Source: Nostoc sp. JL34 (GTDB taxonomy: Bacteria; Cyanobacteriota; Cyanobacteriia; Cyanobacteriales; Nostocaceae). From it: a DNA stretch of 64,000 nucleotides. Of this stretch, positions 7,777 through 16,784 are shown one piece after another; within the stretch, counting starts at the first letter, position 1, and the number at the start of each line of letters is the position of its first letter. Both the position numbers and the translations under genes were made by a program. The stretch lies in NCBI RefSeq assembly GCF_017114945.1, contig NZ_JABXKQ010000014.1, positions 62,001 through 126,000 of the forward strand, in the 5' to 3' direction. A model generated the notes under the pieces. The model was not told the origin of the DNA. It worked only from the letters and a program-made list of their open reading frames with translations, and did no database searches.

Positions 7777-9054
7777 TTACTCGCAGGGTAGCGCTGTTAC
7801 CTCGTATTCTTTGCCATTTGCCTTTAATGTAAATGTGGGAGATGATTCTAAATATTTACTAAAATTGGAGCCTAACTTTAATTTTTTAATAATTGAATTA
7901 GGAGATTCTCCGGTTATTTTCTGTAACTCTGAACCTAGCTTGGACACAGATAATTTAGTTTGAGGAGACTTATTTTGTATATCTTGAATAATTTTTAATA
8001 GTAATTTATCTAATGTTTCTCCATTATAAATTTTCGCAGCATTTTCTTCTTGAATAGATTGTGCAGATGAGTTATATTGAATAGAGATTATTTCCTCAAT
8101 TTCAGATTGCTTTGGATTAGATTTAATATTGATATCGCATCTTTCTTGAAATAAAGTGGCAACATCCACTAAACTGTTTAATTTAGCATTGATTGATTCC
8201 TCTTCAGTTTTAATTAAATCTTGAATTGGATCAATCACTTTTTCAAAAGATGTAGCTTTTGTTGCCATTGACAAAGAATAATGAGTTAATTTGCCAGTAT
8301 TCCGGTTGTCTATATGCAAATTTTGTCCTTGTCTACGTACCCAATAGACAATTAATCCTTGATTTTGGAGTTCGTTACAAAGATGGTTTAAAATTCCATC
8401 GCTAGAACAGACTAATATTTCTTTAACTTTTGGATAAGAGCGTAAGACACAAGCACCGAATGCAATCATTTTTGCATCAGCACTATTTTTCCCTTCAGGC
8501 ACATGGAGAAGTTGATAACCACGGTTATATAGTTCCATATCTTGCTTCCCAATACTGGGGTTTTTCCAATTAGCAAATGCAATTTTTACTTGGAGTGGAT
8601 ATTCGCAAAGACTGGCTAAAAATAATTCTGAATTAATATCTAATTTTAAGTTTTCTGCATCCAAAATGAGAAGAGATATTCCTGTTTCTAACTTATGCTT
8701 AATTTCATTATTTTGCTGAATTTTTAAGAGCAATTGGCTGAACACAGAAGATTCTAACCAATCAGGCGATAATATCATTTGCAGCAGTTCTTCAGCTAAT
8801 TTAAAATTAAAAGAGCCAAGACTTTTCTCTGTGATTTTTTCTTTTGGCAGGTTTTTTACTAAAGAAAGTTCCGCCGCATCAGTCATAGATAGTTTAGTAT
8901 GTCCATTGCTGTTAACTAGCAAGTCCCCTTCCAGGGAATGAGGTAATGCAGGCTCAAGGAATTGTTTGCCACAATTTTTGCAGAGGTAATTCTGCTGGTC
9001 ATTGCAACGACCATTTTTATAATATGAAGTAGATTCGCACAGAGGACATTTCAT
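7777..9054 (-). CDS. zinc-ribbon/NYN nuclease/LOTUS-like protein
   Basis: 425 residues from ATG 9054; a longer TTG frame to 9156 has no support. The N-terminus is a four-Cys zinc ribbon (Cys3, 6, 25, 28; MKCPLCESTSYYKNGRC) like the InsA part of IS1 transposases. The middle is an NYN/LabA-type PIN-like domain with the acidic residues LILDAENL, NSADAKM and CSSDGILN, as expected for a metal-dependent RNase. The last 75 residues (SVSKLGSELQKITGESPNSI) look like an OST-HTH/LOTUS RNA-binding domain. Together these suggest an RNA-processing or RNA-decay protein. The LOTUS call is the least certain. The gene is AT-rich compared with its neighbours. Confidence 0.8.
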   Translation of the reverse strand: MKCPLCESTSYYKNGRCNDQQNYLCKNCGKQFLEPALPHSLEGDLLVNSNGHTKLSMTDAAELSLVKNLPKEKITEKSLGSFNFKLAEELLQMILSPDWLESSVFSQLLLKIQQNNEIKHKLETGISLLILDAENLKLDINSELFLASLCEYPLQVKIAFANWKNPSIGKQDMELYNRGYQLLHVPEGKNSADAKMIAFGACVLRSYPKVKEILVCSSDGILNHLCNELQNQGLIVYWVRRQGQNLHIDNRNTGKLTHYSLSMATKATSFEKVIDPIQDLIKTEEESINAKLNSLVDVATLFQERCDINIKSNPKQSEIEEIISIQYNSSAQSIQEENAAKIYNGETLDKLLLKIIQDIQNKSPQTKLSVSKLGSELQKITGESPNSIIKKLKLGSNFSKYLESSPTFTLKANGKEYEVTALPCE

Positions 9055-9238
9055 CTTATGATTCAGGTGATCTAGGCAGATACTTTTCTTTAAGTATATA
9101 GTATAAAAAGAGACTGTCAATCTCGGTCTGCATTGCCCAACACAAGAAAAACTCAAAACAAGCGGAAATCAAATTTAACCCCTAATTTCCGCAAGACTAT
9201 CTAGTTACCCTCTGAATAGCTAGAATCTTAGAAACACT

Positions 9239-10018
9239 TCAACTGACGCGGGCGAAAACGTAGTCACGGGTGCGAGAATCTACGGGGTTAGTGAAGATTT
9301 TATTTGTAGTTCCAAATTCAACCATTTGAGTCATGCGATTTTCATTACTGCAAAAGAAAGCTGTAAAATCAGATAGGCGAGTAACTTGCTGCATATTGTG
9401 ACTAACAATCACAATTGTCAACTCAGAGCGCAAGTTATTGATCAGATGCTCTATTTTCATACTACCCATAGGATCAAGACCTGAACAAGGCTCATCCATC
9501 AACAGAACATTCGGCTTGACTGCTAAAGCACGGGCAATACATAATCTTTGTTGTTGACCACCAGAAAGCTCTAAAGCAGATTTGTGCAGCTTATTTTTCA
9601 CTTCATCCCAAAGTTCGGCAGCTTTGATGGCAGATTCAACAATTCCATCTAATTCTACTTTTGGATGCCATCCAACTAATTTCACCCCATAAGCAACATT
9701 ATCGTAAACGCTCATGGGAAAAAGATTTGGTTTGGGAAAAACCATGCTAACTTGGCGACGTAAGCGATTGATGTTGACACGACGCTCATAAATACTCTGC
9801 CCAAAGAATTCTACTTTTCCTTCAACTTTCACTTCTGCTTCTAATTCACCCATGCGATTTAACGATTTCAGAAAAGTAGACTTGCCACAACCACTAGAAC
9901 CAATAATTGCCGTGACTTGGTTTTGGTAAATATCCATTGACACGGCTTCAACTATCTTTTGAGTGTCGTAATAGTAGCTGAAGTTTTTGACTCTGATGGC
10001 TGGAATTAGTTTACTCAT
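9239..10018 (-). CDS. pstB: phosphate ABC transporter ATP-binding protein PstB-like
   Basis: 259 residues, a complete ABC ATPase: Walker A GSSGCGKST, Q-loop MVFPKPNLFP, signature LSGGQQQR, Walker B VLLMDEPCSGLD and switch His in IVSHNMQQ. The features RMGELEAEVKVEGKVEF and VFARVS near the ends are typical of PstB, which powers high-affinity phosphate import with PstC/PstA. One oddity is that the Q-loop Gln is replaced: MVFPKPNLFP instead of the MVFQ.. usual in this family. No pstS, pstC or pstA is nearby, so it must act with permeases encoded elsewhere. Starts ATG 10018. Confidence 0.85.
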   Translation of the reverse strand: MSKLIPAIRVKNFSYYYDTQKIVEAVSMDIYQNQVTAIIGSSGCGKSTFLKSLNRMGELEAEVKVEGKVEFFGQSIYERRVNINRLRRQVSMVFPKPNLFPMSVYDNVAYGVKLVGWHPKVELDGIVESAIKAAELWDEVKNKLHKSALELSGGQQQRLCIARALAVKPNVLLMDEPCSGLDPMGSMKIEHLINNLRSELTIVIVSHNMQQVTRLSDFTAFFCSNENRMTQMVEFGTTNKIFTNPVDSRTRDYVFARVS

Positions 10019-10383
10019 ATTCCCAAAACGTGTGAAACAAAACTTGACTAAGTAAAACAGTACAAATCAACGCCGCTGTTTCACTATGTTACTCCCAAAA
10101 GGAGATATTCATGGAAATTACGTAGCTATATAGTAGCCATCCAGCAGATAAACTGTTAGCAGATAGTTGTATTAAAGCTGTGTTCCACAATTTATCTTTT
10201 AAAGAGTTTTTATACCAAGCTTTTGCACTTTGAACTATATACCAATTCGCTTGAGTTAGCATCAAAAACCATCAACTGCGTAGATTGGCTTGAACGAAGT
10301 AAACCAAAATTTTCTATTTAACAGGCTAGTGCAGCTATTGTACAGATTTTTTAATTTACCAATCTGCCACCATCTAAATTATT
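10019..10383. other. intergenic, nothing recognised
   Basis: These 365 AT-rich bases lie between pstB and the SpoIIM-like gene. I checked both strands for coding frames, hairpins, Pho-box-like direct repeats and strong promoters and saw nothing I can defend. Confidence 0.5.
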
Positions 10384-11337
10384 TTATGTTTGCTTGCGGC
10401 TACAATACATTACCAAAAGTATAAACAATCCTAATCCTGCCAGATATTTAATTGCATCAGGGACGCTGGGATTAGGTGAAAAAAATCCTTCGATTGCACC
10501 AGCAATAATCAACATTGGTACAATCCCAAATACTAGCTGCACCGCCTGAGAACCGTAAAATTTCAGTGCATCTCCACGGCGATATTTACCAGGAAATAAA
10601 ATTGCTCTTGCTAATAAAAATCCCGCACCCCCAGCAAAAAATATCGCAGGTAATTCCAAGGAACCATGCGGTAACACAAAGGCCCAAAAAGGATAAGCTA
10701 GATTATTTTGACCAACTAAAGTACCAACAGCACCAATTAATAAGCCATTAAATATCATCAAATAGGCTGTGTATGCTCCAGTCGTCATGCCACCAGCGAC
10801 AGCCCCAAAAGACACGGACAAATTATTGATCATGATACCGCTAGATGCCAGAGGTTCAACACCGACAATTGAACCCATCCATAATTTATGCTCATCTCGC
10901 ACCTTGCTAATCAAGTTTTCAGGTACAATCAAAGGCATAAAGCTGGGGTTTTGCCAAGAATACCACCAAGCCACTAGTGCGCCTAGTAGAAACAGCGCCG
11001 TTGCAGCTGCAATGTATACAAATGCTTTCTGGACTACAGATGGTAATCCCCAACGGTAAAATTCTAGGATTGCCTGCCATTCTTGTCGCCGCGAACCTTG
11101 GTAAATCTGCGTGTAAGCACGAGTTGTTAAAGATTGTAAACTTTGGATTAAAGTATTGCCGATTTGCTGAGTGCGGGCACGGGCTAAATCTGCCGCCACT
11201 GAACGATATAAACTCGCTAACTCTCTAATTTCTATTGCTCGTAAGGACTTTAATCCTTTTTTTTCTATCTGCCTTAATAGGGCATCCAAACGCTGCCAAT
11301 TCAGTTCTCGTCGCGCAATCCAACGTTGAATATTCAT
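10384..11337 (-). CDS. stage II sporulation protein M-like membrane protein
   Basis: 317 residues from ATG 11337 (a start at 11352 adds five residues). A charged helical N-terminal 100 residues (RWIARRELNWQRLDALL, then LYRSVAADLARAR) precede about six membrane helices. These carry the Gly-rich LPHGSLELPAIFFAGGAG typical of SpoIIM/DUF95. In bacteria that do not sporulate, this family is found beside RDD and MoxR/DUF4129 genes and is thought to be part of a membrane complex of unknown role. Here it is divergent from a membrane-protein/RDD pair, so a shared function is likely. No MoxR ATPase is present in the window. Confidence 0.85.
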   Translation of the reverse strand: MNIQRWIARRELNWQRLDALLRQIEKKGLKSLRAIEIRELASLYRSVAADLARARTQQIGNTLIQSLQSLTTRAYTQIYQGSRRQEWQAILEFYRWGLPSVVQKAFVYIAAATALFLLGALVAWWYSWQNPSFMPLIVPENLISKVRDEHKLWMGSIVGVEPLASSGIMINNLSVSFGAVAGGMTTGAYTAYLMIFNGLLIGAVGTLVGQNNLAYPFWAFVLPHGSLELPAIFFAGGAGFLLARAILFPGKYRRGDALKFYGSQAVQLVFGIVPMLIIAGAIEGFFSPNPSVPDAIKYLAGLGLFILLVMYCSRKQT

Positions 11338-11417
11338 GAATTTTGGGAACACTGAGTTTAACTTAGCTTAAGATAGCCTCAAACTCATCTCCGTAGTTTC
11401 AAGGCAAATTTACCATT

Positions 11418-12386
11418 ATGTTTGAAAACTTTGGATCTCCTGGTCAAATACAACCACTGAGTTTAGGAAATGTAGTTACTGCTGGATTCCGAATTTATCG
11501 CTCTCATTTAAAATCCTACTTTTTGCTTGCTTTAATAGGTTATTTGTGGTCATTGCTGCCATTTTTGTTTTTCATCCCTGCGGGAATAGCACTTTTTTGG
11601 AACTTACGCTTTAATAATAATTCTCTTTTGCTTTGGCTGATTGTACTGCTCATTGGAATAATTGTGTATTTTTATGCATTGGGAAAATACTTAGTTAACG
11701 CTGCCATTATTTCACGATTAGCTTTTGGTGAATTAGTCAATCAACCCGAAACAGTTAATACTGCTCGCAGCCAAGTTAAACCTCGTTTATGGATGTTTGT
11801 ACTAACTGTACTCTTGCTATTGCTAATTTCTTTTTTACTCTTACTATTTTTTGTAATTTCACTATCTCTCTTACAAACTTTACAATGGATAAAGCCCTTG
11901 GATTTGATTTTGCCACTATTAAATATTGGGTGGGGTTTTATTGTATTGGCTGCTATTTTTTGGTTTGTTGCAAGGTTTTTTATAGCTGACGTACTAATAG
12001 GAATTGAAGAGCATCTTAATCCAATTACAACAATAAGTCGCAGTTGGGAATTAAGTAAAGGAAATGCATTGCGGATTATTTTAATATTATCTGTATCTTT
12101 ATTGATCACAATGCCAATACAAATAGTTATTCAATTAGTTGTCAGAGGATTTATCCAAGCATTAAATCAACCAATATTAATTCAACAAGCAATACCAGAT
12201 ATTATGAATGGTTCAACAAATGCAATTTTCTTTATTGCTATAGTTTATTTATTTGTATTAGGATCATTATTTTTAGTGAGTGCAGTTATTTTACCCTTCT
12301 GGCAAGCAATCAAAGCTGTTATTTATTATGACCTGCGGAGTCGTCGTGAAGGGTTAGGCTTGAAGTTACGCGATCGCGAAATTTAA
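11418..12386 (+). CDS. polytopic membrane protein, DUF975/GPDPase-membrane-like
   Basis: 322 residues with about six strongly hydrophobic helices. It opens with PLSLGNVVTAGFRIYRSHLK, the signature start of membrane proteins annotated as DUF975 or as the glycerophosphodiester phosphodiesterase membrane domain; no catalytic phosphodiesterase part is present. The C-terminus ends AVIYYDLRSRREGLGLKLRD, also typical. It lies 66 bases from the divergent SpoIIM-like start and about 20 bases before the RDD gene, so the last two form an operon. The biochemical role is unknown; a partner in a membrane complex with RDD and SpoIIM proteins is inference from context. Confidence 0.82.
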   Translation: MFENFGSPGQIQPLSLGNVVTAGFRIYRSHLKSYFLLALIGYLWSLLPFLFFIPAGIALFWNLRFNNNSLLLWLIVLLIGIIVYFYALGKYLVNAAIISRLAFGELVNQPETVNTARSQVKPRLWMFVLTVLLLLLISFLLLLFFVISLSLLQTLQWIKPLDLILPLLNIGWGFIVLAAIFWFVARFFIADVLIGIEEHLNPITTISRSWELSKGNALRIILILSVSLLITMPIQIVIQLVVRGFIQALNQPILIQQAIPDIMNGSTNAIFFIAIVYLFVLGSLFLVSAVILPFWQAIKAVIYYDLRSRREGLGLKLRDREI

Positions 12387-12406
12387 ACCTCAGTACAAAG
12401 ACGATT

Positions 12407-13186
12407 ATGCACCTTTTCAATAATGTTAAATTTAATACTCCCGAAAGCGTAGAACTAGAATTCACTCTTGCTGGAATCGGAAATCGTGCCTGGGCTTTGC
12501 TCATTGACTATCACGTTTTGGCTGTGATTTTGGTGGGATTTTTCATAGCTTGGTCTCTTGTTTTAGACCAGTTAGGAGATTTTTGGGTAGATATTTTCGG
12601 TACCGCAGTAACTTTGTGGTTGATTGCGATCGCATTCTTTGCCAGTTTTATTATTTATATTGGCTATTTTGTATTTTTTGAAACCTTATGGTTTGGACAA
12701 ACCCCTGGTAAACGAGTTGCAAAAATTCGCGTAGTTCGAGATGATGGTAGACTCATTGGGCTACAACAAGCAACACTACGCGGCTTACTACGGCCCTTTG
12801 ATGAAACTTTGTTTATTGGCGCTTTTTTAATTATGTTGGGTCGCCACGAAAAGCGCTTAGGTGATTTGGCTGCTGGTACAATTGTAATTCAAGCTCAAAT
12901 AACCACTGCATCTGCAACATTGACAATTTCAGAACAGGCAAAGATACTGCATGAACAGTTAGTACAGATTGCCGATTTGTCACCATTGATGCCAGATGAT
13001 TTTGCTGTTATTCGTGAGTATTTGCAGCGACGTAGTGCAATGTCATTAAAGGCAAGAGCTTCACTATCTCTAAAGTTAGCCGAGCAAGTTGTAGCTATTA
13101 TTAATTTAGAAAAGTTGCCAGAAGCTGTTACACCTGAAGTTTTTTTAGAAGCAATTTACATCGGTTATCAAAAACCGGAATTTTAA
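12407..13186 (+). CDS. RDD-family membrane protein
   Basis: 259 residues. The RDD domain covers about residues 10-150: AGIGNRAWALLIDYHVLAV carries the Arg and Asp of helix 1, GQTPGKRVAKIRVVRDDG is the conserved central loop and LRPFDETLFIGAFL carries the second Asp. Three or four membrane helices are visible. A soluble helical tail of about 100 residues follows. RDD proteins are of unknown or varied function, some implicated in ion or metabolite exchange. It starts 20 bases after the preceding membrane-protein gene, indicating co-transcription. A palindrome just downstream may mark the end of the operon. Confidence 0.9.
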   Translation: MHLFNNVKFNTPESVELEFTLAGIGNRAWALLIDYHVLAVILVGFFIAWSLVLDQLGDFWVDIFGTAVTLWLIAIAFFASFIIYIGYFVFFETLWFGQTPGKRVAKIRVVRDDGRLIGLQQATLRGLLRPFDETLFIGAFLIMLGRHEKRLGDLAAGTIVIQAQITTASATLTISEQAKILHEQLVQIADLSPLMPDDFAVIREYLQRRSAMSLKARASLSLKLAEQVVAIINLEKLPEAVTPEVFLEAIYIGYQKPEF

Positions 13187-13229
13187 ATCCGAACAAACTA
13201 TAGTAATCCTGAATAATTCGTGATAAACA

Positions 13230-13261
13230 AGATCCCCAACTTCTTTAAGAAGTCGGGGATC
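13230..13261. repeat. palindrome after the RDD operon
   Basis: The arms AGATCCCC and GGGGATCT continue inward with ACTTC/GAAGT after one mismatch, around a TTAA-centred loop. It lies 43 bases after the RDD stop. No T-run follows, so a terminator role is uncertain. The sequence resembles a dispersed palindrome of filamentous cyanobacteria. Confidence 0.55.
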
Positions 13262-13349
13262 TGCGGCTGGCAATTCTTAAAAATCAAATAGGATTGCTAG
13301 ATGATTCCTGAATTCTTAGATTTATTGTTCAGATAATACACGCATCAGG

Positions 13350-14141
13350 TTAAAAATCTAAAATCGGCCAGTTTGGTTCACGATAATAGCGCGTCATATT
13401 ATCAAACTTTCGCAATTCGACACGATTGATCAAAACTTCTGGCAAATTCAACAGCCATTTTTCATTCAATTGAGAAAGCATTGTGCTGAAACTTATGCGG
13501 TCTAAGTCAGATGAAACCTCCCCAAAATAGGCTAATGTAACATGGGCTGTGAAGTGATAATGCTGCTCAATACCCAAGGCAATTAACTTGGGATTTTGAT
13601 AAATTGTTCGGCGAAATTTAATAATTTCCTCGTAGCAGCTTTCATCTTGAGGTACTAAACAAACGGCTACAGCTCTTGGCATCAGTATCAGTCCCAGCAT
13701 TTGCCATTTAATCGGATGACTCCTGTTTGTCATCAATTGTTGATATTGCTGAAATATTTCGGCTAAACAAGAGTGTAACTCTTCATCAAATTTGGGATTT
13801 TTTTCGTAGGCATCAAGGTAAGCATTGTCCCAAATTAAATCCGCTAAAGTCACATGAAAGCTAGCAGAAGGTACAGGTACAATCAAATTACGGTTTACAG
13901 GCAACTGTAAAAGTTCCTGTTGGTAAGTCTGTAATTTGGCATAGAAAGCAGCGTTTTGCGATTCTTCTTCTGCCGCAGGTGGGGTAATTAGCGTATAGCC
14001 AGGAAAGGATGCTGCTTGTCTCAACCCAGAATTTGGCTGAAATTTAGAAGATTCCTGAATATGCTGGGCCTGGGATCTGTAGGTTTCTGGCAGCGTCAGT
14101 CGTGCTAACCGATTTAAGTAAGTTTGATAGTTGTCGTCCAA
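13350..14141 (-). CDS. DUF1868-like 2H phosphoesterase
   Basis: 263 residues, soluble. Two HxT motifs are clear: SFHVTLADL near residue 97 and HFTAHVTLAYFG near residue 205, the catalytic pair of the 2H phosphoesterase superfamily (2'-5' RNA ligases and cyclic phosphodiesterases). The sequence between (LILMPRAVAVCLVP) fits the DUF1868 branch. It would act on a 2',3'-cyclic or 2'-5' phosphodiester in RNA or a nucleotide; the substrate is unknown. ATG 14141 is the likely start. It is convergent with the RDD gene and divergent from holA. Confidence 0.82.
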   Translation of the reverse strand: MDDNYQTYLNRLARLTLPETYRSQAQHIQESSKFQPNSGLRQAASFPGYTLITPPAAEEESQNAAFYAKLQTYQQELLQLPVNRNLIVPVPSASFHVTLADLIWDNAYLDAYEKNPKFDEELHSCLAEIFQQYQQLMTNRSHPIKWQMLGLILMPRAVAVCLVPQDESCYEEIIKFRRTIYQNPKLIALGIEQHYHFTAHVTLAYFGEVSSDLDRISFSTMLSQLNEKWLLNLPEVLINRVELRKFDNMTRYYREPNWPILDF

Positions 14142-14237
14142 TCTTCATAGCCTCACGCTCTCACTTGATAGATTTTAGGGAAAATTACCTTGATTAAGAG
14201 AATGATTTCAAAAGTATTTAGTTTTTTGGAGTTGGGA

Positions 14238-14255
14238 GACGCGAATAATCGCGTC
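14238..14255. repeat. GACGCGA palindrome
   Basis: GACGCGA and TCGCGTC are separated by ATAA. The same core with a different loop occurs twice inside cobN (56715-56770) and as a half-copy near 51964-51981, so it is a dispersed repeat in this genome. Confidence 0.6.
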
Positions 14256-14331
14256 TGTACAAGGGGGATAAGCGGAATGATTCAATAAGTCTCTTTCTAT
14301 GCCCCATACCCATCTATTAAGAGGTTTATCT

Positions 14332-15321
14332 ATGCCAATCTATGTTTACTGGGGTGAAGATGATTTTGCTATGGAAAAGGCGATCGCTATGCTGCGCGAT
14401 CGCGTCCTCGATCCTCAATGGATCAGTTTTAATTACACTGTATTCTCCCCAGATCAAGCTGATGCTGCTATCCAGGGGTTAAATCAGGTCATGACACCCA
14501 CTTTTGGCGCTGGTGGGCGCTTAGTATGGCTGATAAATACTACTCTGTGTCAGCATTGTCCAGAGAATGTATTGGCAGAATTAGTGCGATCGCTACCAGT
14601 CATTCCCGAAAACTCATTTTTATTGCTCACCAGCCGCAACAAGCCAGATGAACGCCTCAAATCCACAAAATTGTTAAAACAGTTTGCTACCGAATTTCGA
14701 GAATTTCCCCTCATTCCCCCTTGGAAAACAGAATTACTGGTGCAATCTGTGAATCAAGTAGCCCAGACTGTGGGCGTGAAACTGACTGCCAATACTGCCC
14801 AACTGTTAGCAGAATCCGTAGGAAATGATACACGACTACTCTATAATGAGATGGAGAAATTGCGGTTATATGCCCAAGGTAGCAATAAGCCTTTAGACGT
14901 AGATACTGTTACGAAGTTAGTAAGAAATACTACTCAAAATAGCTTACAATTAGCAGCAGCAATCAGAACAGGAGATACAGCTAAAGCTTTGACAACCTTG
15001 GCAGATTTGAGCAATGCTTCCGAACCAGGATTACGGATAGTTGCCACACTGATTGGACAATTTCGCACCTGGCTCTGGGTCAAGATGATGATGGACAGTG
15101 GTGAGCGCAATCAACAAGCGATCGCTATTGCCGCTGATATCGGTAATCCCAAACGGATTTATTTCTTACAGCAAGAAATCAGGCTGCTTTCTGTGCAACA
15201 GTTAATCTCTTGCTTACCCCTACTACTGGAGTTAGAAGTGAGCCTCAAGCAAGGAGCATCAGAAATGTCAACATTACAGACTAAAATAATCGAACTTTGT
15301 CAAGTATGCCGAGGAAATTGA
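14332..15321 (+). CDS. holA: DNA polymerase III subunit delta
   Basis: 329 residues from ATG 14332, which has GAGGT nearby upstream; a start at 14299 would add 11 residues that look non-coding. The N-terminus MPIYVYWGEDDFAMEKAI and the body (FLLLTSRNKPDERLKSTKLL, then LLAESVGNDTRLLYNEMEKL) match the HolA delta subunit, which opens the sliding clamp within the clamp-loader complex. Length is normal. The middle ends in the helical collar domain. It is alone in the operon, as usual for holA in cyanobacteria. The assignment is firm. Confidence 0.92.
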   Translation: MPIYVYWGEDDFAMEKAIAMLRDRVLDPQWISFNYTVFSPDQADAAIQGLNQVMTPTFGAGGRLVWLINTTLCQHCPENVLAELVRSLPVIPENSFLLLTSRNKPDERLKSTKLLKQFATEFREFPLIPPWKTELLVQSVNQVAQTVGVKLTANTAQLLAESVGNDTRLLYNEMEKLRLYAQGSNKPLDVDTVTKLVRNTTQNSLQLAAAIRTGDTAKALTTLADLSNASEPGLRIVATLIGQFRTWLWVKMMMDSGERNQQAIAIAADIGNPKRIYFLQQEIRLLSVQQLISCLPLLLELEVSLKQGASEMSTLQTKIIELCQVCRGN

Positions 15322-15430
15322 CAATCAAATATAAAAGCTTGATGTATTGAGCAGTTGCTGGAACTTCCAACTTTGAAAATAATTCAAAGTTCTTATAATA
15401 TCCCTGATGTAGTTCTGTGTCATACACTAT

Positions 15431-15913
15431 ATGAAGAAAATTTCTGATTTATTTTCCCGCTCTAACCGAAAGCGAATCCTTTTCCAATCATTCTTTTTTG
15501 GCGCGATCGCCACTGCGGGTGTGATTTCCAACGCTTTTTCATCGAGTTCAAAAGCTTACGCTCAAACTCCACCACCAATAGTTAACAATACTGAAATCAA
15601 CAGCTACGCTCAAGCCGTGCTAGCAATGGAGCCAGCCCGTCAAAATGCCTTTGAAGAAATTAAAAAACTTATTGGCAATGGAGAAATTCCCAAGATTGTT
15701 TGTAACGATCCTAACAGCATAAGTGGTCTTCCAAAGAAGGCTCAAGATATTGCAGTTAATTACTGCGCTCATGCTCAAAAAATTGTCCAAGATAATGGTT
15801 TGAGATTTGATCAGTTCAACAAAATAACTATAGAATTACAAAATAATAATATGTTAAAACGGCAGGTTTACAATACATTATTACGCCTGCAACAAACTCC
15901 TGATTCTCGGTAG
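15431..15913 (+). CDS. secreted DUF4168-family protein
   Basis: 160 residues. A positively charged start, a hydrophobic stretch (FFFGAIATAGVISNAF) and SSKAYAQTPP give a Sec signal peptide with cleavage after AYA at about residue 44. The mature part, about 115 residues, carries the pattern INSYAQAVLAMEPARQNAFE and further helices seen in DUF4168 proteins of cyanobacteria and proteobacteria. It has two Cys residues (FKIVCND and NYCAHA), which could form a disulfide in the periplasm. Function is unknown. It is 110 bases after holA and may have its own promoter. Confidence 0.85.
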   Translation: MKKISDLFSRSNRKRILFQSFFFGAIATAGVISNAFSSSSKAYAQTPPPIVNNTEINSYAQAVLAMEPARQNAFEEIKKLIGNGEIPKIVCNDPNSISGLPKKAQDIAVNYCAHAQKIVQDNGLRFDQFNKITIELQNNNMLKRQVYNTLLRLQQTPDSR

Positions 15914-16169
15914 TTAAATCTTGCATAAAAATTTGACTAGCTATAGATTATACTGAATTTTCACGATTTTACTTGTTGCGACTCGTGCGAGTTATCAAAA
16001 TTATTCAGTCGCCACGCAAAACTTTGTTTTCATGCCAGGGTTGATATTACCTATTCTATTATTTGATTAGATTTACTTAATAATATGACCCCAAGCAACT
16101 TATCAAATAACCGGATGAAAAAATCCAGTTAACAACTTGCAGTTTAAAAATTAATTCTGAATTGCAATA

Positions 16170-16784
16170 CTAATATTCAACTACAATGGATGCATGTCGC
16201 TTGGTGTGAATATTTTTCATGTGCTTTTTCACTGTGTTTATGGTGATGTAAAGCTTAGTAGCAATTTCTTTGTAGCTGTAGTTGTTTCTATAGAGAAACC
16301 AAATTTCAGCTTCTCGCGGCGTCAAGTCAAATTTTTTAACTTCAGTGATTGCTAAACTTTTCTGAGACTCATATTGATTTTCGATGGTAACTAATAAGCA
16401 AGGTACTTTAAACCCATCTAAATCTAGCAGTCTCACCCTAATACGAAAAATATTTGACTTATCAAGCACAATCTCATCCGACAGAATGATGAGTTTATCA
16501 GAAAAAAAACATCCATTGCTAAGTAACGATTTACAAAGATTCCAGATGACTGACGGGACAAAATTTTGGTTGAAATTGCCTTGATTGAATTGACAACAAA
16601 GACGACGAGCAGATGCATTAGCATGAACTAGTTCACCCGTTTGACTTAAAATTAATATGCCGTCTTCTAAGCCTTCAATTACTTCTTGTAAAAAATCAGC
16701 TCGCTTCGATTCATGTAAGTCAATATTATCTAGCTGTTGGGGTTCAGCTAAAGTTTTTACTAATGTCTTTGTTAGGGCGCTCAT
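16170..16784 (-). CDS. PAS-like/LuxR-type transcriptional regulator
   Basis: 204 residues. Residues about 28-130 look like a PAS fold (LQEVIEGLEDGILILSQTGE and following). The last 55 residues form a LuxR/NarL helix-turn-helix: LTPREAEIWFLYRNNYSYKE, then IATKLYITINTVKKHMKNI. No receiver domain is present, so it is not a standard response regulator. It resembles a cyanobacterial group of PAS-LuxR regulators of unknown target. ATG 16784 is the likely start. Large non-coding gaps lie on both sides, about 256 bases downstream and 720 bases upstream. Confidence 0.85.
   Translation of the reverse strand: MSALTKTLVKTLAEPQQLDNIDLHESKRADFLQEVIEGLEDGILILSQTGELVHANASARRLCCQFNQGNFNQNFVPSVIWNLCKSLLSNGCFFSDKLIILSDEIVLDKSNIFRIRVRLLDLDGFKVPCLLVTIENQYESQKSLAITEVKKFDLTPREAEIWFLYRNNYSYKEIATKLYITINTVKKHMKNIHTKRHASIVVEY

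Noticed and set aside
13230-13261. Intrinsic terminator for the RDD operon
   Set aside because: The stem is good but there is no T-run, and it resembles a dispersed palindrome, so it is listed as a repeat only.
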